A stretch of 64,000 bases of DNA. Source: Massilia endophytica. Lineage in GTDB: Bacteria > Pseudomonadota > Gammaproteobacteria > Burkholderiales > Burkholderiaceae_D. Location: assembly GCF_021165955.1 (NCBI RefSeq), contig NZ_CP088952.1, forward strand, positions 3,782,001 through 3,846,000, in the 5' to 3' direction. This document shows positions 34,356-42,663 of the stretch, one piece after another. The translations under genes and the position numbers were made by a program. How positions within the stretch are numbered: position 1 is the stretch's first letter; every line of letters begins with the position of its first letter. The notes beneath the pieces are model-generated. The model worked only from the letters and a program-made list of their open reading frames with translations, was not told where the DNA came from and did not search any database.

Positions 34356-35680
34356 CCCGCCGCCGCCGCACCGTGCTCAAGGCGGGCGGCACGCTGCTGC
34401 TTTCCGTCTTCGCGCCGCTGCCTGCGCGCGCCGCCCAGATCCTTGCCGTGCGCGTCTGGCCCGCCGAGGATTACACCCGCGTCACGCTGGAAAACGATTC
34501 GGACCTGAAGGCCACCCACTTCATCGTGAAGGACCCGGAGCGCCTGGTGGTGGACATCGAAGGCCTGGAGCTCAATCCCACGCTGAAAACGCTGGTTGCC
34601 AAGATCCAGTCCAACGACCCCTACATCCAGCAGGTGCGCGTGGGGCAGAACCGCCCGAACGTGGTGCGCCTCGTGTTCGACCTGAAGGCGGAGATCAAGC
34701 CGCAGGTGTTCACGCTGCCGCCGGTAGGCGTGTACAAGCACCGCCTGATCTTCGACCTCTATCCGGTGCAGGAGATCGACCCCATCGCGGCCATGATCGA
34801 AAAGGGCGAATGGTCGAAGGACGGCACGCCCGTGGGCCAGGAGCCCGCGCCGAAAGACGTGCTGCCCCTGCCGGACAACAAGATCGCCTCGCCCGGCGTG
34901 CCGTCCGAAGCGGCGCCGCGTCCGGATATTCCGCAGAAGACTGAACCCAAGGTTCCGGCCCGCAAGCTCACGCGCATGCTGACCATTGCGCTGGACCCCG
35001 GCCATGGCGGCGAGGACCCGGGCGCCATCGGCGCGCGGGGCAGCCGCGAGAAGGACATCGTGCTGGCCATTGCCAAGCGCCTGAAGTTCAAGATTGAAGA
35101 GCACCCGAACATGCGCGTGATGCTCACGCGCGACGGCGACTTCTTCGTGCCCCTCCCCCAGCGCGTGGAGAAGGCGCGCAAGGTGGACGCGGACCTTTTC
35201 GTGTCCATCCACGCGGACGCCTTCGTGCAGCCCAGCGCGCGCGGCGCCTCCGTCTTCGTGCTGTCCGAGAAGGGCGCCAGCTCCTCCGCCGCGCGCTGGC
35301 TGGCGAACAAGGAGAACACGGCCGACCTGATCGGCGGCGCCAATACCCGGGCTGCCGACAAGCACTTGGCCAGCGTGCTGTTCGACCTTTCCACCACCGC
35401 CCAGATCAACGACAGCCTGAAAGTGGGCAAGGCCGTGCTGACGGAAATCGGCGGCATCGCCAAGCTGCACAAGGGCTCCGTCGAACAGGCGGGCTTCGTG
35501 GTGCTGAAGGCGCCCGATATTCCGTCCATCCTGGTCGAAACGGCCTTTATTTCGAACCCGGAAGAAGAGGCGCGCCTGCTGGACAACGGCTACCAGGACC
35601 AGATTGCGGACGCCATCGTGAAAGGCATCCGCCGCTACTTCGCCAAGAACCCGCCGCTGGCCAAGAACCGCCTGACATAA
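34319..35680 (+). CDS. amiC: N-acetylmuramoyl-L-alanine amidase AmiC type
   Basis: This enzyme cuts the amide bond between MurNAc and the stem peptide and helps daughter-cell separation. The 453-residue protein has a twin-arginine signal (ARRRRTVLKAGGTLLLS, about 12-28), an AMIN domain (about 40-140, ILAVRVWPAEDYTRVTLEND), a linker and an Amidase_3 catalytic domain (ALDPGHGGEDPGAIG, about 223, then LFVSIHADAF and VETAFISNPEE). The zinc ligands His in DPGHGG, Glu in EKDI and His in SIHADAF are present. It is coupled to tsaE. Confidence 0.95.
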   Translation: MPATPPIPAEPIARRRRTVLKAGGTLLLSVFAPLPARAAQILAVRVWPAEDYTRVTLENDSDLKATHFIVKDPERLVVDIEGLELNPTLKTLVAKIQSNDPYIQQVRVGQNRPNVVRLVFDLKAEIKPQVFTLPPVGVYKHRLIFDLYPVQEIDPIAAMIEKGEWSKDGTPVGQEPAPKDVLPLPDNKIASPGVPSEAAPRPDIPQKTEPKVPARKLTRMLTIALDPGHGGEDPGAIGARGSREKDIVLAIAKRLKFKIEEHPNMRVMLTRDGDFFVPLPQRVEKARKVDADLFVSIHADAFVQPSARGASVFVLSEKGASSSAARWLANKENTADLIGGANTRAADKHLASVLFDLSTTAQINDSLKVGKAVLTEIGGIAKLHKGSVEQAGFVVLKAPDIPSILVETAFISNPEEEARLLDNGYQDQIADAIVKGIRRYFAKNPPLAKNRLT

Positions 35681-35693
35681 CAAGGAAAGACGC

Positions 35694-36491
35694 ATGAACG
35701 AAATGCTCGCCGTGGGCGAACTGCCCGCCGTCCGCATCGCATCGGCAGACGGCGCCGAAGCCACCATCGCCCTCTATGGCGCCCACCTCGTGTCGTGGAA
35801 GTCCGCGGACGGGAAGGAGCGCCTGTTCATGAGCCGCCAGTCGCCGCTGGACGGCAGCGCCGCCATCCGTGGCGGCGTGCCCGTGATCTTCCCCCAGTTC
35901 TCCACGCGCGGCACGGGCCAGCGCCATGGCGTGGCACGCCTTTCCACCTGGACGCTGGCCGCCATCGGCAGCGCGGACAACGGCGACGCCTGGGCCGAAT
36001 TCGCACTGACGGAAGCGAACGTGCCGCCCGCGCTGGCACAGGGCTGGCCGCACAAGTTCGCCCTGCTGCTGCGCTTCACCCTGCGCGGCAACGCCATCGA
36101 GATGCGCTTCAACGTGCGCAACACGGATACGGAGGACTGGGACTTCGCCTGCGCCCTGCACACCTACTACGCCGTGAAGGCCTTCACGGAAAGCGCGCTG
36201 GAAGGCCTGCCTGACGGCCGCATCGCCTTCGGCCCGAAGCTGGACAACATCTACGCCGCGCCCCCGGAACTCACCCTGCACACGGGCGCGAACGGCCTGC
36301 GCCTGCAGCAGCAGGGCTTTACGGAATTCGTGGTGTGGAATCCGGGCGCGGAAGGCGCCGCGGCATTGGCGGACATGGCGGACGAGGAATGGCAGCAGTT
36401 CGTCTGCATCGAGCCTGCGCGGGTGGACAAGAAAGCGCTGGCGGCCGGCGCCGAGTGGACCGGCCTTCACACCATTACTGCGATTCCTTGA
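35694..36491 (+). CDS. D-hexose-6-phosphate mutarotase
   Basis: The 265-residue protein belongs to the aldose 1-epimerase-like YeaD family, which interconverts alpha and beta anomers of glucose 6-phosphate. Visible features are GAHLVSWKS, GGVPVIFPQFSTRGTGQRHGVARLSTWTL (catalytic His), the ALHTYYAVKAF segment (second His) and VRNTDTEDWDF. The catalytic Glu probably lies in WQQFVCIEPARV. It is cytoplasmic and stands after amiC by 13 bases. Its last 17 bases overlap the carbonic anhydrase gene. Confidence 0.9.
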   Translation: MNEMLAVGELPAVRIASADGAEATIALYGAHLVSWKSADGKERLFMSRQSPLDGSAAIRGGVPVIFPQFSTRGTGQRHGVARLSTWTLAAIGSADNGDAWAEFALTEANVPPALAQGWPHKFALLLRFTLRGNAIEMRFNVRNTDTEDWDFACALHTYYAVKAFTESALEGLPDGRIAFGPKLDNIYAAPPELTLHTGANGLRLQQQGFTEFVVWNPGAEGAAALADMADEEWQQFVCIEPARVDKKALAAGAEWTGLHTITAIP

Positions 36492-37524
36492 TCATGCGGC
36501 CGGCGGCGGCCTGCACGGGGCGCGCGTTCAGCGGATAGAGGCGGCTGAACAGCGCCAGCTGCGCAGGCGACGCCTGCACGGTTTCCTTCATCACCAGATA
36601 CAGCACGCCCTCGGTGCAGGGCGGCTCGCTGAGCGAACCCATATAGGTGTAGTAGTCGCGCCGCTCCGGCAGCAGGTCGTTCGGATCGAGCACGATGGAG
36701 GGCGTGAAGGTGTCGCGCTTCTCCAGCGGCAGGTTGTTCCAGATGGTCTGCACCGCGGGCTGGGGACGGCCGCGCTCCAGCATCAGCGCCAGCACGGCGA
36801 TCTTGCCTTCCACGTCCTTGTGCACGAGATGGATGCCCATCTCGTAGCTGCGGCCGTTCACGCGCTCTTCCGCCGGACGGTGGAAGTGCAGCTGCTGCAG
36901 CTCGAACATGCGTCCCGCCACATTCAGGTAATTGCCGCCGCCGACCTGCACCTGCACGGTGTGGCCGTTGTCCGTGACGCTGAAGGCGGAAGGACGGTAG
37001 TCGAAGGCGATCTGCTCCAGGTCGACCTTGATGCCGTCGCGGATATCGATGGGGGACTGGCGCGTGCCGCCATTGCACTTGGCCCAGTCGGAATTGATCT
37101 TGCTCCAGTTGGCCGGGCCGAACTCGCCCTCGTAGGTCCAGTAGGTGCCCGTCGCGCGCGGCGGCGGCGCCGAGGCGGCGGCCAGGCGGGCCTTGGCTTC
37201 GCGCGCCTCGCGTTCCTTCTTGGCCTTGGCGGCAGCGGCAATGCGGGCCGCCTGGTTGGCGCGCATCTCGGCCAGGCGCTCGGCGATCTTGGCGGAGAGC
37301 TCAGCCTCCGCCTGCTCTTCCTGCTGGCGCGGAGTGAGCTTGCGGGCGGGCTTGACCACGGGCTTGATGGCCGGCAGCGCCGGTGCGCTGGCGGCCGGCG
37401 CGGACGCCGCCGCCGAGGCGGCGCTGGCTGCGCCCGCACCCTTGGCCGCGGAGGCCGGGGCGTCTTTGGCGCTCGCAGTCCCGACGAGGAGACAGCTGGC
37501 AGTCAGGGCGATGAGGGTACGCAT
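36475..37524 (-). CDS. Alpha-type carbonic anhydrase with long Ala/Lys-rich N-terminal region
   Basis: The 349-residue exported protein has a signal peptide (MRTLIALTASCLLVGTASA) and a long low-complexity region (about 20-115), rich in Ala, Pro, Lys and Glu with a coiled-coil-like stretch. The alpha-carbonic anhydrase domain (about 120-345) follows: TYWTYEGEFGP, CNGGTRQSPIDI, the zinc ligands in LQQLHFHRPAEE and GIHLVHKD, and YTYMGSLSEPPCTEGVLYLVM. It hydrates CO2 in the periplasm, possibly anchored by the extension. Confidence 0.9.
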   Translation of the reverse strand: MRTLIALTASCLLVGTASAKDAPASAAKGAGAASAASAAASAPAASAPALPAIKPVVKPARKLTPRQQEEQAEAELSAKIAERLAEMRANQAARIAAAAKAKKEREAREAKARLAAASAPPPRATGTYWTYEGEFGPANWSKINSDWAKCNGGTRQSPIDIRDGIKVDLEQIAFDYRPSAFSVTDNGHTVQVQVGGGNYLNVAGRMFELQQLHFHRPAEERVNGRSYEMGIHLVHKDVEGKIAVLALMLERGRPQPAVQTIWNNLPLEKRDTFTPSIVLDPNDLLPERRDYYTYMGSLSEPPCTEGVLYLVMKETVQASPAQLALFSRLYPLNARPVQAAAGRMIKESQ

Positions 37525-37590
37525 GGCAATCCGGAAAGAGAAGAAGCATTATTCCGGTTAACGGATGCGCTGGGGAAAAACTTGAGCCTT

Positions 37591-38235
37591 TCAGCGCCCC
37601 AGAACTTTGCGGCCGATCTTCCAGGCCGCGCCCAATGCCATAGGGACAACGGCGACGCCGACGCCGAACAGCACGATGGCCGTCAGGTGGTCGCGCACCA
37701 TGGGAATATTGCCGAAGAAGTAGCCCGCCACGGTGAGCGACACCACCCACAGCAGGGCGCCCGTCACGTTATAGAGCTGGAAACGCACCAGTGTCATGTC
37801 GGACACGCCCGCCACAAAGGGAGCGAAGGTGCGCACCACGGGCACGAAGCGGGCCAGGATGATGGTCTTGCCGCCGTGCTTTTCGAAGAAGTTATGGGTG
37901 CGCTGCAGCGCATCCTTGTTGATCCAGCGGTAATCGTGGGTAAACATGCGTTGCCCGATGGCCTCGCCTATCCAGTAATTGGTGGTATTGCCGAGAATGG
38001 CCGCCGTGACCAGGAGGAAGATCAGCAGGCCGAGATGCAGTTCACCCGTCGCGCAGAAGGCGCCCGCAATGAAGAGCAAGGTATCGCCGGGGAAGAAGAA
38101 CAGCACGACCAGACCCGTCTCGGCGAAGATGATGAAAAACAATACCGCGTAGATCAGGGTGCCGTACTGCGCAATCAGCTGGCCCAGCGCCTTGTCGACG
38201 TGAACCAGCATGTCCAGCAATTGAACGAAATCCAT
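37591..38235 (-). CDS. DedA family inner-membrane protein
   Basis: The 214-residue protein has the DedA/SNARE-associated domain: FAETGLVVLFFFPGDTLLFIAGAFCATGELHLGLL (about 35), ILGNTTNYWIGEAIGQRM (about 85), FFEKHGGKTIILARFVPVVRTFAPFVAGVSDMTLVRF (about 115) and helices at both ends. Members are linked to flipping or handling of membrane phospholipids and to envelope stability. It stands alone on the minus strand, divergent from the cyclophilin gene. Confidence 0.92.
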   Translation of the reverse strand: MDFVQLLDMLVHVDKALGQLIAQYGTLIYAVLFFIIFAETGLVVLFFFPGDTLLFIAGAFCATGELHLGLLIFLLVTAAILGNTTNYWIGEAIGQRMFTHDYRWINKDALQRTHNFFEKHGGKTIILARFVPVVRTFAPFVAGVSDMTLVRFQLYNVTGALLWVVSLTVAGYFFGNIPMVRDHLTAIVLFGVGVAVVPMALGAAWKIGRKVLGR

Positions 38236-38372
38236 AAATATCCCAAAAGGTTGCGGCGGGAATCATACACCAGCGGGCAGGCGGGGGCGGGAGTTTCCAA
38301 ACCGTTCACGTTCCAGTTTACAATTCTTCGACTTTGCCCAGCAAGCGGCCCACCCTCGAAGGAGATTCCTGG

Positions 38373-39275
38373 ATGCAAGTTTTGAAAGCCCTGCCCGCCG
38401 CGCTCGCGCTGCTCGCCCTGCCCCTGTCTGCCGCCGAATTGCCGCCCAAGCCCTCGGTTGGCGACGTGATCAAGGCTTCCAAGCCTTCCGAATGGCGCCC
38501 GCTGGACGCCGAAAACACCCTTTACATGGAAGTGCCGGGCGGACGCATCGTTATCGAACTCTCCCCCGTTTTCGCCCCCAACCATGTGGCGAATATCAAA
38601 ACCATGGCTCGGGAGAACTATTTCGACGGCCTGGCCATCCTGCGCTCCCAGGACAATTTCGTGGCCCAGTGGGGCGACCCGAACGAGGACAAGCCGAAAC
38701 CGCTGAAAACGGCCAAGGAGAAGCTGGAAGGCGAATTCACCGTTCCCCTGAAGAACGACAGGCAGTTCACCCGCCTGCCGGACAAGGACGGCTACGCGCC
38801 CCAGGTCGGCCATTCGAACGGCTTCCCCTCCGCGCGCGACCCGAAGAGCGGCCAAGCCTGGCTCACCCACTGCTACGGCATGGTGGGCGTGGGACGCGGC
38901 AACGAGTCCGACAGCGGCAACGGCGGCGCCCTGTACGCCGTGATCGGCAATGCCCCGCGCCAGCTGGACCGCAATATCACCGTCGTCGGCCGCGTGGTCG
39001 AAGGCATGCCCCTGCTCTCCACCCTGCCGCGCGGCCCGGCCCCCATGGGCTTCTACGACAAGCCGGAGAAAATGGTGGCCATCAAGTCCGTGCGGGTGGC
39101 GGCGGATGTGCCAGAGGCCGAGCGCAGCAAGCTGGAAGTGATGCGCACCGACTCGGCCAGCTTCAAGGCCATTGCCGAAGCCCAGCGCAACCGCGGCGGT
39201 CCCTGGACCAAGGTGGCCGCAGGCCATGTGGATCTTTGCAACGTGACCATCCCGGTTCGCGAGCAAGGCAAATAG
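38373..39275 (+). CDS. Periplasmic cyclophilin-type peptidylprolyl isomerase
   Basis: The 300-residue protein has a signal peptide (MQVLKALPAALALLALPLSAAE, cleavage near 20) and a divergent cyclophilin domain: EVPGGRIVIELSPVFAPNHVANIKTMARENYFDGLAILRSQDNFVAQWGDP matches the usual start through the Arg/Phe/Gln/GDP block, and GMVGVGRGNESDSGNGGALYAVIG and RNITVVGRVVEGM the later part. It speeds proline isomerisation in exported proteins. I start at 38373, where AAGGAG lies eight bases upstream. The gene precedes mutL by 20 bases. Confidence 0.85.
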   Translation: MQVLKALPAALALLALPLSAAELPPKPSVGDVIKASKPSEWRPLDAENTLYMEVPGGRIVIELSPVFAPNHVANIKTMARENYFDGLAILRSQDNFVAQWGDPNEDKPKPLKTAKEKLEGEFTVPLKNDRQFTRLPDKDGYAPQVGHSNGFPSARDPKSGQAWLTHCYGMVGVGRGNESDSGNGGALYAVIGNAPRQLDRNITVVGRVVEGMPLLSTLPRGPAPMGFYDKPEKMVAIKSVRVAADVPEAERSKLEVMRTDSASFKAIAEAQRNRGGPWTKVAAGHVDLCNVTIPVREQGK

Positions 39276-39295
39276 CCAAGTTATAATCACGCCCC

Positions 39296-41191
39296 ATGAA
39301 CGCCCCGACCCCGCCGCGCCCGATCCGCGCCCTGCCCGACCAGCTGATTTCGCAGATTGCCGCGGGCGAGGTCGTTGAACGCCCCTCCGCCGTCGTCAAG
39401 GAACTGCTGGAAAACGCGCTCGATGCGGGTTCCACCCAGATCACCGTGCGGCTGGAGGAAGGCGGCGTCAAACGCATCTGCATCACCGACAACGGCCGGG
39501 GCATCCCGCCGGACCAGATGCCCCTCGCCCTGGCGCGCCACGCCACCTCCAAGATCGCCTCGCTGGACGACCTGGAGAACGTGGGCACCCTCGGCTTCCG
39601 GGGCGAGGCGCTGGCCTCCATCGCCTCCGTTGCCGCCGTCACCCTGACCTCTCGCACCGCCGACGCGGCCCACGCCTGGGAAATCGAAGGCTCGCACCTT
39701 GGCACCGTGGTGCCCTCCTCCGGTTCGCAGGGCACCACGGTCGATGTGCGCGACCTGTATTTCAATACGCCCGCGCGCCGCAAGTTCCTGAAATCCGAGC
39801 AGACGGAATTCGGACACTGCGCCGAAGTCGTGCGCCGCATTGCGCTGGCGCGGCCGGACGTCGCCTTCACCCTCTCGCACAACGGCCGCACCGTGGACCA
39901 CTGGATGGTGAGCGACATGGCCAAGCGCAGCGCCCAGATCCTGGGCGAGACCTTCGCCGAAGCGCGCCTGGCCATCGACGAAGGCTCGGGCGTGCTGCGC
40001 CTGCACGGCTTCGCGGGCCTGCCTACCGCATCCAAGGCGCGCGCCGACTGCCAGTACTTCTACGTCAACGGCCGCTTCGTGCGCGACAAGCTGCTGGTGC
40101 ACGCCGTACGCGCCGCCTATGAAGACGTGCTGCACGGCGACCGCTTCCCCTCCTACGTGCTGGCGCTCGATCTCGACCCGGCCCTGGTGGACGTGAACGT
40201 GCACCCCTCCAAGATCGAAGTGCGCTTCCGCGACAGCCGCGCGGTGCACCAGTTCGTGTTCCATGCTGTGCAGCGCGCACTGGCGCAGACCTCGGCCACC
40301 GCCCACGGCAGCGTGCCCTCGCCCCTGCCCGCGGCGGATACGCTCGGCGGCGGCCCCGTATGGCGTCCGCAGGAGCAGACCTCCTTCGGCTCCATCCTGA
40401 AGCCGGACTACACGCCCACCTTCTCGCCATCGCCCTTCGCGCGCAATGGCAGCGGCGCCGGCGTGGCCCAGAGCACGGAGCGCTACGGCGCCCTGTTCGC
40501 CGCGCAGCCGGACGGCGAAGCCGCGCCGCGCCGCGAATACGCCATGCCGGAGGCGGCGCCCTATGTGGCTTCCTCCTCCGCCATGTCGCAGGACGAATTC
40601 CCGCTCGGCTTCGCGCTGGCCCAGCTGCACGGCATCTATATCCTTGCCCAGAACAGCAAGGGCCTGGTGCTGGTGGACATGCATGCCGCGCACGAACGCA
40701 TCCTGTACGAGCAGCTGAAGAACGCGCTCGACGCGCAGATCGCGGGCACGGACATGCAGGTGCAGTCCCTGCTGATTCCCGTCACCTTCTATGCCGATGC
40801 GGTGGAAGTGGGCACCGTGCAGGAACACGGGGAAACGCTCACCACGCTCGGCTTCGATATCGCGGTGCTCTCGCCGACCACGCTGGCCGTGCGCTCCGTT
40901 CCCGCCCTGCTGAAGAACGCCGACGCCCAGACCCTGGCGCGCGACGTGCTGCGCGATGTGCGCGAATACGGCGGCTCGCGCATCCTGATCGAACGGCGTA
41001 ACGAGCTGCTTGGCACGCTGGCCTGCCACACGGCGGTGCGCGCCAACCGCATCCTCACCCAGCCCGAAATGAACGCCCTGCTGCGCCAGATGGAAGACAC
41101 CGAGCGTGCCGACCAGTGCAATCACGGACGCCCGACCTGGGTGCAGGTGGAGATCAGCGCGCTGGACAAGCTTTTCCTGCGCGGCCAGTAA
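39296..41191 (+). CDS. mutL: DNA mismatch repair protein MutL
   Basis: MutL couples mismatch recognition by MutS to strand incision. The 631-residue protein has the GHKL ATPase domain (IAAGEVVERPSAVVKELLENALDAG with the catalytic Glu, DNGRGIP, LGFRGEALASIASV), the transducer domain (QYFYVNGRFVRDKLLVHAV and DVNVHPSKIEVRF), a variable linker (about 335-420) and the C-terminal dimerisation domain (VLVDMHAAHERILYE). It is followed 6 bases later by miaA, the common mutL-miaA pairing. Confidence 0.97.
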   Translation: MNAPTPPRPIRALPDQLISQIAAGEVVERPSAVVKELLENALDAGSTQITVRLEEGGVKRICITDNGRGIPPDQMPLALARHATSKIASLDDLENVGTLGFRGEALASIASVAAVTLTSRTADAAHAWEIEGSHLGTVVPSSGSQGTTVDVRDLYFNTPARRKFLKSEQTEFGHCAEVVRRIALARPDVAFTLSHNGRTVDHWMVSDMAKRSAQILGETFAEARLAIDEGSGVLRLHGFAGLPTASKARADCQYFYVNGRFVRDKLLVHAVRAAYEDVLHGDRFPSYVLALDLDPALVDVNVHPSKIEVRFRDSRAVHQFVFHAVQRALAQTSATAHGSVPSPLPAADTLGGGPVWRPQEQTSFGSILKPDYTPTFSPSPFARNGSGAGVAQSTERYGALFAAQPDGEAAPRREYAMPEAAPYVASSSAMSQDEFPLGFALAQLHGIYILAQNSKGLVLVDMHAAHERILYEQLKNALDAQIAGTDMQVQSLLIPVTFYADAVEVGTVQEHGETLTTLGFDIAVLSPTTLAVRSVPALLKNADAQTLARDVLRDVREYGGSRILIERRNELLGTLACHTAVRANRILTQPEMNALLRQMEDTERADQCNHGRPTWVQVEISALDKLFLRGQ

Positions 41192-41197
41192 ATCCTT

Positions 41198-42142
41198 ATG
41201 AAGCAGTCATCGCGTCCGCTGGCGGTCGCCATCATGGGGCCGACCGCCTCCGGCAAGACGGCAGCGGCGCTGGCAATTGCCGAACGCATTCCCGCCGAGA
41301 TCATCTCCGTCGATTCCGCCCTGGTCTACCGGGGTATGGATATCGGCACGGCCAAGCCCACGCGCGAGGAACTGGCGGCCGTGCCGCACCACCTCATCGA
41401 CATCATCGACCCGCTCGAGAGCTATTCGGTGGCGCAGTTCCGCGATGCCACCCTGCGCCTGGTGGACGAAATCGTCGCGCGCGGGAAGCTGCCGCTGCTG
41501 GTCGGCGGCACCATGCTGTACTACAAAGGCCTGCAGGACGGGCTGGACGACCTGCCGGGCGCCGATCCCGCACTGCGCGTGGCGCTGGAACAGGAGGCGG
41601 CGCAGCGGGGCTGGCCCGCGCTGCACGCAAGGCTGGCGCAGCTCGACCCCGCCACGGCGGCGCGCCTGAAGCCCAACGACGCGCAGCGCATCCAGCGCGC
41701 GCTGGAAATCATTGAACTGAGCGGGCGGCCCATGTCCGAACTGCTGGCGAAGCGCGAGAAGAGCGAGCTGCCCTTCGAGCTGCTGTCGCTCGCGCTGGAG
41801 CCTTCGGACCGCGCCGTGCTGCACGAGCGCATCGCGCGCCGCTTCGACATCATGCTGGAGAACGATGCGCTGATCCGCGAAGTGGAAGGCCTGCGGGCGC
41901 GCGGCGACCTCGATCCCGGCCTGCCTTCGATGCGCTGCGTGGGCTACCGCCAGGTGTGGGAATACCTGGACGGGAAGATCGACTACGCGCAGATGCGCGA
42001 AACGGGCATCATCGCCACGCGCCAGCTGGCCAAGCGCCAGCTCACCTGGCTGCGCGCCATGCCCGAGCGGACGGTCATTGACTGCCTGGCGCCCGATGCC
42101 ACGGCGCAGATCCTGGACCAGTGCATGCAAAAACTTCAATAA
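41198..42142 (+). CDS. miaA: tRNA dimethylallyltransferase MiaA
   Basis: MiaA adds the dimethylallyl group to A37 of tRNAs reading UNN codons. The 314-residue protein has the Walker A motif IMGPTASGKTAAALAIA (about 12), ISVDSALVYRGMDIGTAKPT (about 36), HHLIDIIDPLESYSVAQFRD (about 65), LLVGGTMLYYKGLQDGLDDLP and GYRQVWEYLDG (about 249). It is cotranscribed with mutL. The next gene downstream is a tRNA with its own promoter. Confidence 0.97.
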   Translation: MKQSSRPLAVAIMGPTASGKTAAALAIAERIPAEIISVDSALVYRGMDIGTAKPTREELAAVPHHLIDIIDPLESYSVAQFRDATLRLVDEIVARGKLPLLVGGTMLYYKGLQDGLDDLPGADPALRVALEQEAAQRGWPALHARLAQLDPATAARLKPNDAQRIQRALEIIELSGRPMSELLAKREKSELPFELLSLALEPSDRAVLHERIARRFDIMLENDALIREVEGLRARGDLDPGLPSMRCVGYRQVWEYLDGKIDYAQMRETGIIATRQLAKRQLTWLRAMPERTVIDCLAPDATAQILDQCMQKLQ

Positions 42143-42178
42143 GCACCAGAAAAGTTCAAAAAATGTCGTTGCGCTTTC

Positions 42179-42207
42179 TTGACAAGGTCCGGATCAGCGA
42201 CGATAAT
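42179..42207 (+). promoter_or_regulatory. Strong sigma70 promoter of tRNA-Met
   Basis: TTGACA (42179-42184), exactly 17 bases, then GATAAT (42202-42207). The -35 is perfect and the -10 matches five of six. Transcription would start about 6 bases before the mature tRNA. The GC-rich stretch between the -10 and the start is typical of stringently controlled stable-RNA promoters. Confidence 0.8.
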
Positions 42208-42219
42208 AATGCCTCTCGC

Positions 42220-42296
42220 GGTGATATAGCTCAGTTGGTTAGAGCATAGCATTCATAATGCTAGGGTCGGTGGTTCAAGTCCACCTATCACCACCA
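42220..42296 (+). tRNA. tRNA-Met (elongator, CAU)
   Basis: The 77-nt gene folds with acceptor stem GGTGATA/TATCACC, D stem GCTC/GAGC with a 9-nt loop, anticodon stem TAGCA/TGCTA with loop TTCATAA, T stem GGTGG/CCACC with loop TTCAAGT, discriminator A and encoded CCA. The first pair is matched, which rules out initiator tRNA. Its acceptor has G4 and A5, not the C4-G69/C5-G68 preferred by TilS, so elongator Met is favoured over Ile2. Confidence 0.85.
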
Positions 42297-42305
42297 AGAA
42301 TTCGG

Positions 42306-42339
42306 AAGCCGTTGATTCAGCTGAATCAACGGCTTTTTT
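42306..42339 (+). terminator. Intrinsic terminator of tRNA-Met
   Basis: A perfect 15-bp inverted repeat (AAGCCGTTGATTCAG and its complement) followed by six Ts lies 9 bases after the tRNA. It also seals off the upstream mutL-miaA transcription from the sugar operon that follows. Confidence 0.92.
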
Positions 42340-42663
42340 GTTATGGCGCCGGCGCTGCGCTGTACTTCCTCCCTGCCCCCTCCCCATCACGAGAAACAAC
42401 GCGAGTCCTGCGCAAGATGCCAGTTCGCGACATCGTTGTTTACTAAACAGACTAAAAACAGACCCTTTCCTCATCCTTAATTGACTCTGTCAAAAGGGCA
42501 CTGTTATAAAAGAACCCAGCAGGAACGCGCCAAGCAAGGCGGCACGCATTCCGCGAAACGCAGCCATAGGCGTTTATTAAAACCGATAACGGAGACTCTG
42601 CATGCAATTGAATTCCATGCATGGCACACCTGGCAGCCAGCTGTATTCCAAGGGGGCGCAGGC
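42340..42663 (+). promoter_or_regulatory. Promoter and operator region of the sugar operon
   Basis: This gap of about 325 bases before the LacI-type gene holds no supported gene. TTGACT (42481-42486), 17 bases, TTATAA (42504-42509) is a good promoter, giving a leader of about 150 nt. Downstream of it lie two dyads: AAACGC-N8-GCGTTT (42556-42575), a 20-bp candidate operator for the LacI-type protein, and TGCATG-N11-CATGCA (42599-42621). A repressor bound there would block elongation and so self-regulate the operon. Confidence 0.55.

Noticed and set aside
42253..42474. Minus-strand open frame ending GGLEPPTLAL
   Set aside because: It runs antisense across the tRNA-Met gene and its terminator. 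This peptide ending is a well-known artefact of reading a tRNA backwards.
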